A stretch of DNA of 9,947 nt from Auritidibacter sp. Marseille-P8566 (GTDB taxonomy: Bacteria; Bacteroidota; Bacteroidia; Flavobacteriales; Flavobacteriaceae). How positions within the stretch are numbered: position 1 is the first letter of the stretch; every line of letters begins with the position of its first letter. Both the position numbers and the translations under genes were made by a program. Positions 1 through 7,148 of the stretch are shown here, piece by piece. The notes under the pieces were generated by a model, which was given only the letters and a program-made list of their open reading frames with translations, was not told the origin of the DNA and did not search any database. Where the stretch lies: assembly GCA_943325595.2 (NCBI GenBank), contig CALPQA020000036.1, forward strand, positions 1 through 9,947, written 5' to 3'.

Positions 1-1065
1 GGATGGATTAAACCACAAATTCCTGCCACCAGAACAGGGAAAACTATTGCTGTTATTGGTTCTGGACCTGCTGGATTGGCTGCAGCACAACAATTAAATC
101 GTGCTGGACATACTGTTACTGTTTTCGAAAGAGACAATGCCATAGGTGGACTATTGCGTTATGGAATTCCAAATTTCAAATTAGAAAAAGGAATTATCGA
201 TAGAAGAGTAAAAGTTCTAGAAGCCGAAGGAGTAGTTTTCAAAGTCAATGTAAATGTTGGTGTAAATTATAGTGTTGAAGAACTAAATGCTTTTGATTCC
301 ATAGTTTTGTGTGGCGGTGCAACTGAAAGTAGAAGTTTGCCAACAAAAGGAATTGAAAGTAAAGGAGTTGTACAAGCCATGACTTTTTTAACACAACAAA
401 CAAAATCATTATATGGCGAAGCGATTCCAAATCAGATTTCTGCAAAAAATAAAAATGTAATTGTAATTGGTGGTGGAGATACTGGTTCCGATTGTGTTGG
501 AACTTCCAACCGTCAAGGGGCGAAATCAGTTACAAATTTTGAGATTATGCCGAAACCTCCCGTTGGAAGAAGTGCTTCTACTCCATGGCCATTTTGGCCT
601 TTACAACTAAAAACTTCCTCTTCTCACGAAGAAGGTTGTGAAAGAAATTGGCTTATAAATACCAAAGAATTCATTGCTAATGAAAAAGGAGAATTAGTTG
701 GATTAAAAACTGTAGAAGTTGCTTGGAAAATGGTTCCTGGGCAACGACCTGAATTGATTGAAAAAGAAGGTTCCGAGAAAATTTGGCCTTGCGAATTGGC
801 TTTATTAGCACTTGGATTTACAGGTCCTGAAAAAACATTAAGCGAACAATTGGGCTTGGAAATAGATGCTAGAAACAACTATAAAGCAAACAATTATCAA
901 ACCAACAAACCTCATATTTTTACCGCTGGTGATATGCGTCGTGGACAGTCTTTAATTGTTTGGGCTATTTCTGAAGGTCGTGAAGCAGCTCGCGTTGTCG
1001 ATTTGTATTTGATGGGTTCAACGAATTTACCAACAAAAGGAAATGGAGATTTACCGAGTTTGTAA
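1..1065 (+). CDS. gltD: Glutamate synthase small (beta) subunit, 5'-truncated by window edge
   Basis: The reading frame is open from base 1 to the TAA at 1063-1065, giving 354 visible residues. The family is usually about 470-490 residues, so the N-terminal part with the Fe-S cysteine motifs lies outside the window. The TTG at 76 is an internal Leu codon, not a start. Visible motifs: FAD-binding GSGPAG (visible residues 20-25), NADPH-binding GGGDTG (157-162), the GltD-typical stretch WPFWP...SSSHEEG around 196-212, and the second FAD motif AGDMRRGQS (309-317). The subunit takes electrons from NADPH via FAD and passes them to the large subunit, which makes glutamate from glutamine and 2-oxoglutarate in the cytoplasm. 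Related FAD/NADPH subunits of other oxidoreductases share the nucleotide motifs, but the SSSHEEG region favours GltD. gltB is probably just upstream, outside the window (inference). Confidence 0.93.
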   Translation, partial: GWIKPQIPATRTGKTIAVIGSGPAGLAAAQQLNRAGHTVTVFERDNAIGGLLRYGIPNFKLEKGIIDRRVKVLEAEGVVFKVNVNVGVNYSVEELNAFDSIVLCGGATESRSLPTKGIESKGVVQAMTFLTQQTKSLYGEAIPNQISAKNKNVIVIGGGDTGSDCVGTSNRQGAKSVTNFEIMPKPPVGRSASTPWPFWPLQLKTSSSHEEGCERNWLINTKEFIANEKGELVGLKTVEVAWKMVPGQRPELIEKEGSEKIWPCELALLALGFTGPEKTLSEQLGLEIDARNNYKANNYQTNKPHIFTAGDMRRGQSLIVWAISEGREAARVVDLYLMGSTNLPTKGNGDLPSL

Positions 1066-1068
1066 TTA

Positions 1069-1105
1069 ATTGTTACAAATATAACAATCTGTTACATTTT
1101 GTTAT
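1069..1105. repeat. Short AT-rich inverted and direct repeats between gltD and lysA
   Basis: ATTGTTA (1069-1075) and TAACAAT (1082-1088) form a 7-bp inverted repeat around a 6-base loop. TGTTACA occurs twice in direct orientation, at 1071-1077 and 1090-1096, 19 bases apart, and TTGTTA recurs at 1099-1104. The stem has almost no G+C and no clean T-run after it, so it is a poor intrinsic terminator. The spacing of the direct repeats, about two helical turns, and their position just upstream of the lysA promoter would suit a regulator site, but in DNA this AT-rich such repeats can arise by chance. Confidence 0.35.
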
Positions 1106-1119
1106 TAAAGTAAAATTGC

Positions 1120-1150
1120 TTTGTTTACGATGCATATAACTTTAAATTTG
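1120..1150 (+). promoter_or_regulatory. Bacteroidota-type promoter of lysA
   Basis: TTTG at 1120-1123 is followed, after a 19-base spacer, by TAAATTTG at 1143-1150. This is an exact match to the TAnnTTTG -7 element with a TTTG -33 element at the usual distance for the primary sigma factor of this phylum. Transcription would start at about 1154-1156, leaving a leader of only about 12-14 bases before the lysA ATG at 1168. No Shine-Dalgarno sequence is visible, which is normal in the phylum. Confidence 0.75.
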
Positions 1151-1167
1151 CATAAAATTAGATAACA

Positions 1168-2370
1168 ATGCAACCACAAGAATTAGTAAAATTAGCCGAG
1201 GAGTTTGGAAGTCCATTATATGTATATGATGCTGCAAAAATCCAATCACAATATAAAAGATTAACCAATGCTTTCGCAAAAGTACCGCGATTACGGATTA
1301 ATTATGCCGCAAAAGCATTGTCTAATATCGCAATACTTCAGTTACTAAAATCTATTGGTTCTAATTTAGATACTGTTTCAATTCAAGAAGTGAAATTAGG
1401 AATTTATGCAGGTTTTGAACCAAAACAAATAATTTATACACCTAACGGCGTTTCCTTTGAAGAAATTGAAGAAGCAGCAGCGCTTGGGGTTCAAATCAAC
1501 ATTGATAATCTTTCCGTTTTAGAACAATTTGGAACGAAACATCCTAACGTACCTGTTTGCATACGCATCAATCCACACGTAATGGCAGGTGGAAATTCTA
1601 ATATTTCTGTGGGACATATCGATAGTAAATTTGGAATTTCTATTCATCAAATGCCTCATATTTTGAGAATTGTTGAAAATACAAAAATGCATATCAATGG
1701 AATTCACATGCACACGGGATCTGATATTTTAGATATCGAAGTGTTTCTCTATGCTGCAGAAATTCTATTTGAAGCAGCCAATAACTTCAAAACCTTAGAT
1801 TTCTTAGATTTCGGAAGTGGTTTTAAAGTTCCTTATAACAAAGGCGATATTGAAACCAATATTGAAGAATTAGGGAAAAAACTTTCCAAAAGATTTCTTG
1901 CTTTTGAAGCGGCTTACGGAAGAGAATTAACGTTGGCATTTGAACCAGGGAAATTTTTAGTGAGTGAAGCAGGTTTCTTTTTAGCAAAAGTTAATGTTGT
2001 AAAACAAACAACTTCTACCGTTTTTGCTGGAATTGATAGTGGATTCAATCACTTGATTCGTCCAATGTTATACGGTTCACAACACCATATCGAAAACATT
2101 TCAAATCCTAAAGGAAAAGAACGTTTTTATACCGTTGTTGGTTATATCTGTGAAACCGACACCTTTGCCAATAACCGAAGAATTGCTGAAATCAAAGAGG
2201 GAGACCTTTTATGTTTTAGAAATGCCGGTGCTTATTGCTTTTCAATGGCTTCCAATTACAATTCTAGGTACAAACCTGCAGAAGTTTTATGGAAAGATGG
2301 AAAAGGAATTTTAATTCGGGAACGAGAAACTTTTGAAGATTTATTGAAAAATCAGATATTATTGAAATAA
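1168..2370 (+). CDS. lysA: Diaminopimelate decarboxylase
   Basis: This 400-residue PLP enzyme of the alanine racemase-like fold III family decarboxylates meso-diaminopimelate to L-lysine, the last step of lysine synthesis, in the cytoplasm. The N-terminal barrel carries the PLP Schiff-base Lys49 in NYAAKALSN, HMHTGS at 180-185, a glycine-rich phosphate loop DFGSGF (214-219, where many relatives have GGG) and EPGK at 259-262 (EPGR in many relatives). The C-terminal beta domain carries RPMLY (298-302), the inter-subunit active-site CETD (328-331; CESD in many relatives) and GAYCFSM (354-360). Length is close to the family norm of 400-420. The ATG at 1168 puts the usual N-terminal GSPLYVYD at residues 15-22 and sits directly behind the promoter. 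It has its own promoter and terminator, so it looks monocistronic. Ornithine/arginine decarboxylases share the fold, but the CETD and GAY motifs favour LysA. Confidence 0.93.
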   Translation: MQPQELVKLAEEFGSPLYVYDAAKIQSQYKRLTNAFAKVPRLRINYAAKALSNIAILQLLKSIGSNLDTVSIQEVKLGIYAGFEPKQIIYTPNGVSFEEIEEAAALGVQINIDNLSVLEQFGTKHPNVPVCIRINPHVMAGGNSNISVGHIDSKFGISIHQMPHILRIVENTKMHINGIHMHTGSDILDIEVFLYAAEILFEAANNFKTLDFLDFGSGFKVPYNKGDIETNIEELGKKLSKRFLAFEAAYGRELTLAFEPGKFLVSEAGFFLAKVNVVKQTTSTVFAGIDSGFNHLIRPMLYGSQHHIENISNPKGKERFYTVVGYICETDTFANNRRIAEIKEGDLLCFRNAGAYCFSMASNYNSRYKPAEVLWKDGKGILIRERETFEDLLKNQILLK

Positions 2371-2380
2371 CAAGAAAATT

Positions 2381-2414
2381 AAAACCCCAAATTGTAACTA
2401 CAAATTGGGGTTTT
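2381..2414. terminator. Bidirectional intrinsic terminator between lysA and the pafA-like gene
   Basis: AAAACCCCAA (2381-2390) pairs with TTGGGGTTTT (2405-2414). After one A/A mismatch the stem continues for 3 bp (TTG/CAA), closing a six-base loop TAACTA. On the plus strand the GGGG arm runs into five T (2411-2415). On the minus strand the same arm ends in TTTTAATTTT. It lies 10 bases after the lysA stop and 18 bases after the end of the convergent phosphatase gene, so it can end transcripts from both sides. Confidence 0.85.
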
Positions 2415-2432
2415 TCATATAAATTAAGTGTG

Positions 2433-4043
2433 TTATTCTAGAATTTCCAAAAGCACATTAGCTTCTGTTCCATTTGGAAAAGGAATTTTAATTTTTTGAG
2501 CAATTGTAGGAGCAATTTGTGTAATAACTTTTCTATCATGTGTTTCCCCGTGCTTTATATGCCAACCGTAAAAAAGTGCAGGAACATGAGTATCATAACT
2601 GTAGGGTGTTCCATGTGATGTTCCCGTTCCGACATATTCTATATTTCCTGGCTTATCAAGAATTACTAAATCACCATTTTGACTTGGATCATATCCTTTT
2701 GAAATAAAATTAAGATAAAAATCATTTCCCGTGGATGCCAGAATTTCTTCTTCTGTATATACTCTTTTTACGTGAACCTGTGACATCAAATAGTCCTTAA
2801 AAGACTGCTTTACTTTCAAAAATTCTAAGCCTTTATTTTTGATAATTTCCTTATTAAAATAAAGATTGAAATTTGAATAATTTAACACCAAATCATCCCC
2901 AAATGTATCCTGAGAATATTTTTTTAATCCTTTCACTATTTCTTTAGGATCTATATTATTTACAGCATATTTATTGTCTTTTAGGTATGAAACATTTTCT
3001 GCACCTGCGTGATCGGCAGTTAAAAAAAGTAAGTAGTTGTCTTTCCCAACAGTTTTATCCAAATAGACTAAAAAATCAGCAATCGTTTGGTCTAATCGTA
3101 AATAAGTATCTTGCAATTCCATAGAACGAGGCCCCATTAAATGCCCAACATAATCCGTTGATGAGAAACTAACAGTTAAAAAATCTGTAACGTTATCTTT
3201 TCCAAGTTCCTCTTTTTCAATGGCTTTCATTGCAAATTCAGCCAATAAGTTGTTTCCAAATGGTGTGGAACGTAAAACCCCAGCATCATTTTTATCATAC
3301 ATGTCTTTCAAATTATATGGAAAAACAGGCGCTAAACTTTTATATAATTTACCTTCATATGGATTGTCGTCAGGAAGACTTTCATCGTAATTTGCAGCAG
3401 GTTTTAATAAATCCCACCCTTTATTTATATAGGGCATGAATCGTTTTTCATTATTGAATTCCGTTACCCATTCCGGCAGTTTTTCGCCATAAAAAGTACT
3501 CGAAATAAAAGCGCCCGTTTTGCTATACCAAAAAGCCCAATTGGCAAAGTGTCCTGCAGGCAAAATCGCTCCTCTGTCTTTTAAACTTATCCCGATTACT
3601 TTCCCCTTGAAATTGGTTTCTAAACGCAACTCGTCAGTAATGGTAGTGCTTTGCAAATTTTTTGGAGACATTTTTCCTTCTTCTGCTGTTCCATCGCCAA
3701 TTGTTTTTACAGATGCATCGTCTGTGCAATACATGTCTTTTCCCAAAGATTTATTAAACCAATCATTCCCTACAATTCCGTGAACAGCTGGGGTTGTACC
3801 TGTATAAATGGAAGCATGACCCGGACCAGTATAAGTTGGCACGTAATTGAAATGCATATTTTGAAATGTATATCCATTTGCCATTAATCGCTTAAATCCA
3901 TTCGGAGTAAAGTCGTCTGAAAAACGATATAAATATTCCATTTTCATTTGATCTACCACAATTCCTACAACCAATTTAGGGCGTTGTTGTGCATTTAATA
4001 CAAAACTTAGTCCAAATGCAAAAAACAGAAATACCTTTTTCAT
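2433..4043 (-). CDS. pafA: PafA-type exported alkaline phosphatase (alkaline phosphatase superfamily)
   Basis: A 536-residue protein with a signal peptide (residues 1-18, likely cleavage LNA|QQ). It belongs to the alkaline phosphatase/nucleotide pyrophosphatase superfamily. Candidate two-metal ligands are D31, D297, H301, D344, H345 (TADHAG) and H477 (TSHGTP). The nucleophile would be T72 in YTGPGHAS. N93, K155 and R157 (SLKDRG) follow it at +21, +83 and +85, the same offsets as T79, N100, K162 and R164 of Elizabethkingia PafA. The Lys/Arg pair marks phosphate monoesterases in this family and argues against a phosphodiesterase (family knowledge). The likely role is release of phosphate from organic esters in the periplasm. 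It is the last gene of the minus-strand run, 34 bases after the 148-residue gene. A 7/8 match to a -7 element (TAAGTTTC, 4058-4065, minus strand) lies upstream but has no -33 partner. Confidence 0.85.
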   Translation of the reverse strand: MKKVFLFFAFGLSFVLNAQQRPKLVVGIVVDQMKMEYLYRFSDDFTPNGFKRLMANGYTFQNMHFNYVPTYTGPGHASIYTGTTPAVHGIVGNDWFNKSLGKDMYCTDDASVKTIGDGTAEEGKMSPKNLQSTTITDELRLETNFKGKVIGISLKDRGAILPAGHFANWAFWYSKTGAFISSTFYGEKLPEWVTEFNNEKRFMPYINKGWDLLKPAANYDESLPDDNPYEGKLYKSLAPVFPYNLKDMYDKNDAGVLRSTPFGNNLLAEFAMKAIEKEELGKDNVTDFLTVSFSSTDYVGHLMGPRSMELQDTYLRLDQTIADFLVYLDKTVGKDNYLLFLTADHAGAENVSYLKDNKYAVNNIDPKEIVKGLKKYSQDTFGDDLVLNYSNFNLYFNKEIIKNKGLEFLKVKQSFKDYLMSQVHVKRVYTEEEILASTGNDFYLNFISKGYDPSQNGDLVILDKPGNIEYVGTGTSHGTPYSYDTHVPALFYGWHIKHGETHDRKVITQIAPTIAQKIKIPFPNGTEANVLLEILE

Positions 4044-4077
4044 AATTTTAATTTGTTGAAACTTATTTAATTTTAGC

Positions 4078-4524
4078 CTACTTTTTATCTTTTATCCCTT
4101 TATCAGGAAAATTTACGATGTTATAAACAATAATTACATTCTTTTGGTTGATGTACAATTGCTTTCTGTTGGCTTGATTTTTTCTAGTAATTATAGAAAT
4201 TGTGAATTCCTCACCATCGATATCTTTACAAACAAATGGATAAATTTCATCGGATTCACTTTCTTGTTTTTCCTCATAATTTTGAATTTCATACAACTGA
4301 ATTTCTTTAGAATAAACAACAATTCTGTTTTTATCAGTATCCAAAGTAATTACAATATTTACCGCTTGTAAATCAGACCATTTTCCCCAAGCGCCTTTGG
4401 TATCTTTTTCTAAAACACTAAAACCTGTGGCTTCAAATTTATACACCTGCCCAAAAGTATTTTGAATTCCTAAACCCAGTAAGAAGAACAGGAATAGTAT
4501 TTTTATGTATTTCATATTTAGCAT
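4078..4524 (-). CDS. Small exported protein of unknown function
   Basis: A 148-residue protein. I do not recognise a named family. It has a clear signal peptide: Lys5 and Lys8, a hydrophobic stretch at about 9-20, and likely cleavage NTFG|Q at 25/26, with no lipobox Cys. The mature part is about 123 residues and reads as alternating beta strands (VNIVITLD 55-62, RIVVYS 67-72, EFTISIIT 106-113, NVIIVYNI 129-136), with one Cys (C99), an acidic patch (84-93) and a Lys-rich end. The first ATG at 4524 is closely followed by a second at 4515 (MKYIK...), which gives a more typical signal peptide; either could be the start. It lies 25 bases after the FMN oxidoreductase gene and 34 before the phosphatase, so co-transcription is likely. 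A small secreted beta-sandwich or barrel protein is an inference from composition only. Confidence 0.75.
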   Translation of the reverse strand: MLNMKYIKILFLFFLLGLGIQNTFGQVYKFEATGFSVLEKDTKGAWGKWSDLQAVNIVITLDTDKNRIVVYSKEIQLYEIQNYEEKQESESDEIYPFVCKDIDGEEFTISIITRKNQANRKQLYINQKNVIIVYNIVNFPDKGIKDKK

Positions 4525-4549
4525 ATTAATAAATAATTGTAATTTTTAG

Positions 4550-5488
4550 TTATAATTGTTGCACTTCCTTTTTTGCAATTTTAAATTCAGAGACCATTTC
4601 AGCTATGATTTCTGCAACAGGTTTTATTTCGTGAATTAATCCCGCAATTTGACCAATTTCTAGCTCTCCTTCTATTAAATCTCCTTCAAACATGCCTTTT
4701 TTAGCTCTTGCTCTTCCTAACAACGTTTTTAATTCGTCTGGAGTTGGAGCCTTTTTGTACAATTCTTGAAGGTCCTCATAAAACTTGTTTTTTATCAAAC
4801 GAACTGGAGCTAATTCTTTCAAGGTAACATGCGTATCGCCTTCTTTAATCGTAATAATTGTATCCTTAAAATTTTGATGCGCCGAAGATTCAACTGAAGC
4901 TGCAAATCTTGAACCCATTTGAACGCCGTCAGCACCTAAAACCATTGCAGCCAACATTCCACGTCCTGAGGCAATTCCTCCAGCAGCAAGTAATGGAATT
5001 GAAAGTTGTTCTTTCACCATTGGAATCAATGTAAAAGTTGTTGTTTCTTCTCTACCATTATGACCACCCGCTTCAAAACCTTCAGCAACAACAGCATCTA
5101 CTCCTGCTTCTTGTGCTTTTAAAGCAAATTTAGAACTACTAACCACATGAACCACTGTAATGCCTTTTTCTTTTAGAAATGACGTCCACGTTTTAGGGTT
5201 TCCTGCTGATGTGAAAACAATTTTAACTCCTTCTTCAACAATAATATTTATAATTTCTTCAATATTTGGATACAACATTGGGACATTAACACCAAAAGGT
5301 TTGTTCGTTGCTTTTTTACATTTTTGAATGTGTTCGCGTAAAACTTCAGGATACATTGACCCTGCTCCTATTAATCCCAAACCCCCAGCATTACTTACTG
5401 CGCTTGCTAATTTATAGCCGCTGTTCCAAATCATTCCGCCTTGGACAATTGGATATTTAATATTGAAAAGTTTTGTTATTTTATTCAT
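4550..5488 (-). CDS. FMN-dependent nitronate monooxygenase / FabK-like enoyl-ACP reductase family protein
   Basis: A 312-residue cytoplasmic TIM-barrel flavoprotein with no signal peptide. Family marks: PIVQGGM near the N-terminus (13-19), AGGLGLIG (34-41), the signature EGFEAGGHNG (136-145) with the His of the GGHxG motif (H143), the phosphate-binding AAGGIASGRG (168-177) and GADGVQMGSRF (185-195). The family holds nitronate monooxygenases, which oxidise alkyl nitronates with O2, and FabK, which reduces enoyl-ACP with NAD(P)H in fatty acid synthesis. The C-terminal half (VESSAHQNFK 199-208 and GQIAGL near 282) resembles FabK, and the length of about 312 also fits FabK, so automatic annotation as either is plausible. 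The neighbours do not help: no other fatty acid genes are in the window. It starts 22 bases after the protease stop. Confidence 0.85.
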   Translation of the reverse strand: MNKITKLFNIKYPIVQGGMIWNSGYKLASAVSNAGGLGLIGAGSMYPEVLREHIQKCKKATNKPFGVNVPMLYPNIEEIINIIVEEGVKIVFTSAGNPKTWTSFLKEKGITVVHVVSSSKFALKAQEAGVDAVVAEGFEAGGHNGREETTTFTLIPMVKEQLSIPLLAAGGIASGRGMLAAMVLGADGVQMGSRFAASVESSAHQNFKDTIITIKEGDTHVTLKELAPVRLIKNKFYEDLQELYKKAPTPDELKTLLGRARAKKGMFEGDLIEGELEIGQIAGLIHEIKPVAEIIAEMVSEFKIAKKEVQQL

Positions 5489-5510
5489 TAAATATGGTGA
5501 GTCAATTGTT

Positions 5511-7124
5511 TTATTGTTTTATTAATTTTCCGACTTTCGTTCCATTTGCAACAGCAATTTTATAAAAATAAACCCCACTTTCAAGTGATTGTAAGGAAAT
5601 ATTTTGAATTGTAGTATTGCTAATTTGATTGATAACTATTTGTCCTAAATTATTATAAATTGTAATTTCTTTTGAAGAACCCGATGTCGGAATAGAAAAA
5701 GTAACATCGTCTTTTACGGGATTTGGATATACACCGATTAAATCAGAATGAAATTGCATGCTTGACAAAGCGTTTGTTAGAGCCAATTGAAAGTTAGGAA
5801 TTCCATAACCATACTGGGCGTTTGGAGCTGAGAAACGATCGGCTGATGCCTTGATAAATTGCACAATTTGTGAATTTGTAAAGGTTGGAAATGCTTGCCA
5901 AAAACTAGCTACCATTCCCGCCATAATTGGTCCCGAAAAAGAAGTTCCGCTATTGGTTCCAACCACTCCACTTGGCGTTGCCACAACTGCATAAAGTCCT
6001 TGCGCCATAACATCTGGTTTTACCCTTCCATCAAAAGAAGGTCCTATAGAACTAAAACTAGCATAATTTCTTGAAGCATCGACAGCACCAACAGTTAATG
6101 CATTTACGGCATCTGCAGGAGAACCAATATGAACATTTGCAGAATTCCCTGAATTTCCAGCCGAAACAACTACAACCATTCCTCTGCTAAAAGCAATATT
6201 GGCACCACGAGAAATAAATGTTGTAGTTCCATTCATATCGGAATAAGTATGACTATAATTTGGGTTGTCATATCCAAAATAACCCAAAGAAGTATTGATA
6301 ATATCGGCTCCTAAATTGTCGGCCATTTCTGCGGCTTCTACCCAAAGTGATTCTTCCAAAGGATTTTCAGATGAATTATCTTCTGTGATAAATAAATAAT
6401 AAGAGGCGTCGGGCGCTGTTCCAACCAACTGATTGTCAACATATCCACCCATGTTTGAAAGCACCATTGTTCCATGTGAATCCAAAGAATAAAAATTGGT
6501 ATTTCTACCTACAAAATTATAACCACCCAAAATTTGATTGTTGTCTCTTAATCGCTGAAAAGGTTGTGCCACATCTACGCCAGGAAAACCAGCGTCTAAA
6601 ACCGCAATAATTTTCCCAGTTCCTGTATAATTTTGTTGGTGCAATAAATGCCCATTTAACATTTGAATTTGATTAGCAGAATTTCCGTAATTAAAGGAAA
6701 CTTGCGTTTCAAGAACCTTATTCACCGAATTCGTAGTAGTAGAACTTGAAAATCTCCCGCCAGTATTCAAAGCACGGTTTGCAAATGAAACGTGATCTAC
6801 AAATGACAGCAAACTCAAAGCTTGAATATCGGCTTGTGTTCCGCGAATGTGCAAACAATTCAACCATTTTGATTTAGCCTTAACTGTTATTCCAGAAGTT
6901 GCAGTAATCTGGTCTATATAGGCTTGATGGATTGGAACGTCTACTAAATCTAAAGGAATATTTTGCATTGTTCGTCTGTCCAAAGCCCGTTGTGAAAGCA
7001 TTTGTAGCGGATTGGAAAGATAATATTGACTATTGGGTTTATCCTTAAAATACACCCAAGCATCTTCCTGAGAATAACCTAAATAAGAAATAAATAAGAC
7101 AAAAATCAATACTGTTTTTTTCAT
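5511..7124 (-). CDS. Secreted subtilisin-like (S8) serine protease with T9SS type A sorting domain
   Basis: A 537-residue protein in four parts. A signal peptide (1-18, likely cleavage GYS|Q) is followed by an N-terminal region of about 20-150 containing LSQRALDRR (43-51), a stretch typical of the S8 proteases of this phylum and perhaps a prodomain. The catalytic domain (about 165-450) has Asp177 in AVLDAGF, His217 in SHGTM, the oxyanion Asn324 in SAGN and the nucleophile Ser395 in GTSFSGP, so the triad is complete. The end (about 464-537) starts with GVYPNP and finishes with ESGVYFYKI...GKLIKQ, the pattern of the type A C-terminal signal that directs proteins through the type IX secretion system to the cell surface or medium. 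The substrate is unknown. The gene lies 24 bases after mnmA with no clear promoter of its own. Confidence 0.93.
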   Translation of the reverse strand: MKKTVLIFVLFISYLGYSQEDAWVYFKDKPNSQYYLSNPLQMLSQRALDRRTMQNIPLDLVDVPIHQAYIDQITATSGITVKAKSKWLNCLHIRGTQADIQALSLLSFVDHVSFANRALNTGGRFSSSTTTNSVNKVLETQVSFNYGNSANQIQMLNGHLLHQQNYTGTGKIIAVLDAGFPGVDVAQPFQRLRDNNQILGGYNFVGRNTNFYSLDSHGTMVLSNMGGYVDNQLVGTAPDASYYLFITEDNSSENPLEESLWVEAAEMADNLGADIINTSLGYFGYDNPNYSHTYSDMNGTTTFISRGANIAFSRGMVVVVSAGNSGNSANVHIGSPADAVNALTVGAVDASRNYASFSSIGPSFDGRVKPDVMAQGLYAVVATPSGVVGTNSGTSFSGPIMAGMVASFWQAFPTFTNSQIVQFIKASADRFSAPNAQYGYGIPNFQLALTNALSSMQFHSDLIGVYPNPVKDDVTFSIPTSGSSKEITIYNNLGQIVINQISNTTIQNISLQSLESGVYFYKIAVANGTKVGKLIKQ

Positions 7125-7148
7125 TTTAAATAGTAATTAAATACTAAA

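Noticed and set aside
76..78. Apparent start of gltD at 76
   Set aside because: This is a TTG Leu codon inside the FAD-binding motif; the conserved frame continues upstream to base 1.
624..878. 84-codon open frame on the minus strand inside gltD
   Set aside because: It lies wholly opposite a strongly conserved coding region and its translation shows no domain or signal; a shadow frame.
3520..3887. Two overlapping plus-strand open frames (3520-3783 and 3651-3887) inside the phosphatase gene
   Set aside because: Both are antisense to the conserved catalytic region of the PafA-like gene, with Cys/His/Phe-rich translations typical of shadow frames.
7131..7146. TAGTA/TACTA inverted repeat between mnmA and the protease gene
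   Set aside because: Only 5 bp, almost pure A+T, with no G+C stem or T-run; not a credible terminator or operator.
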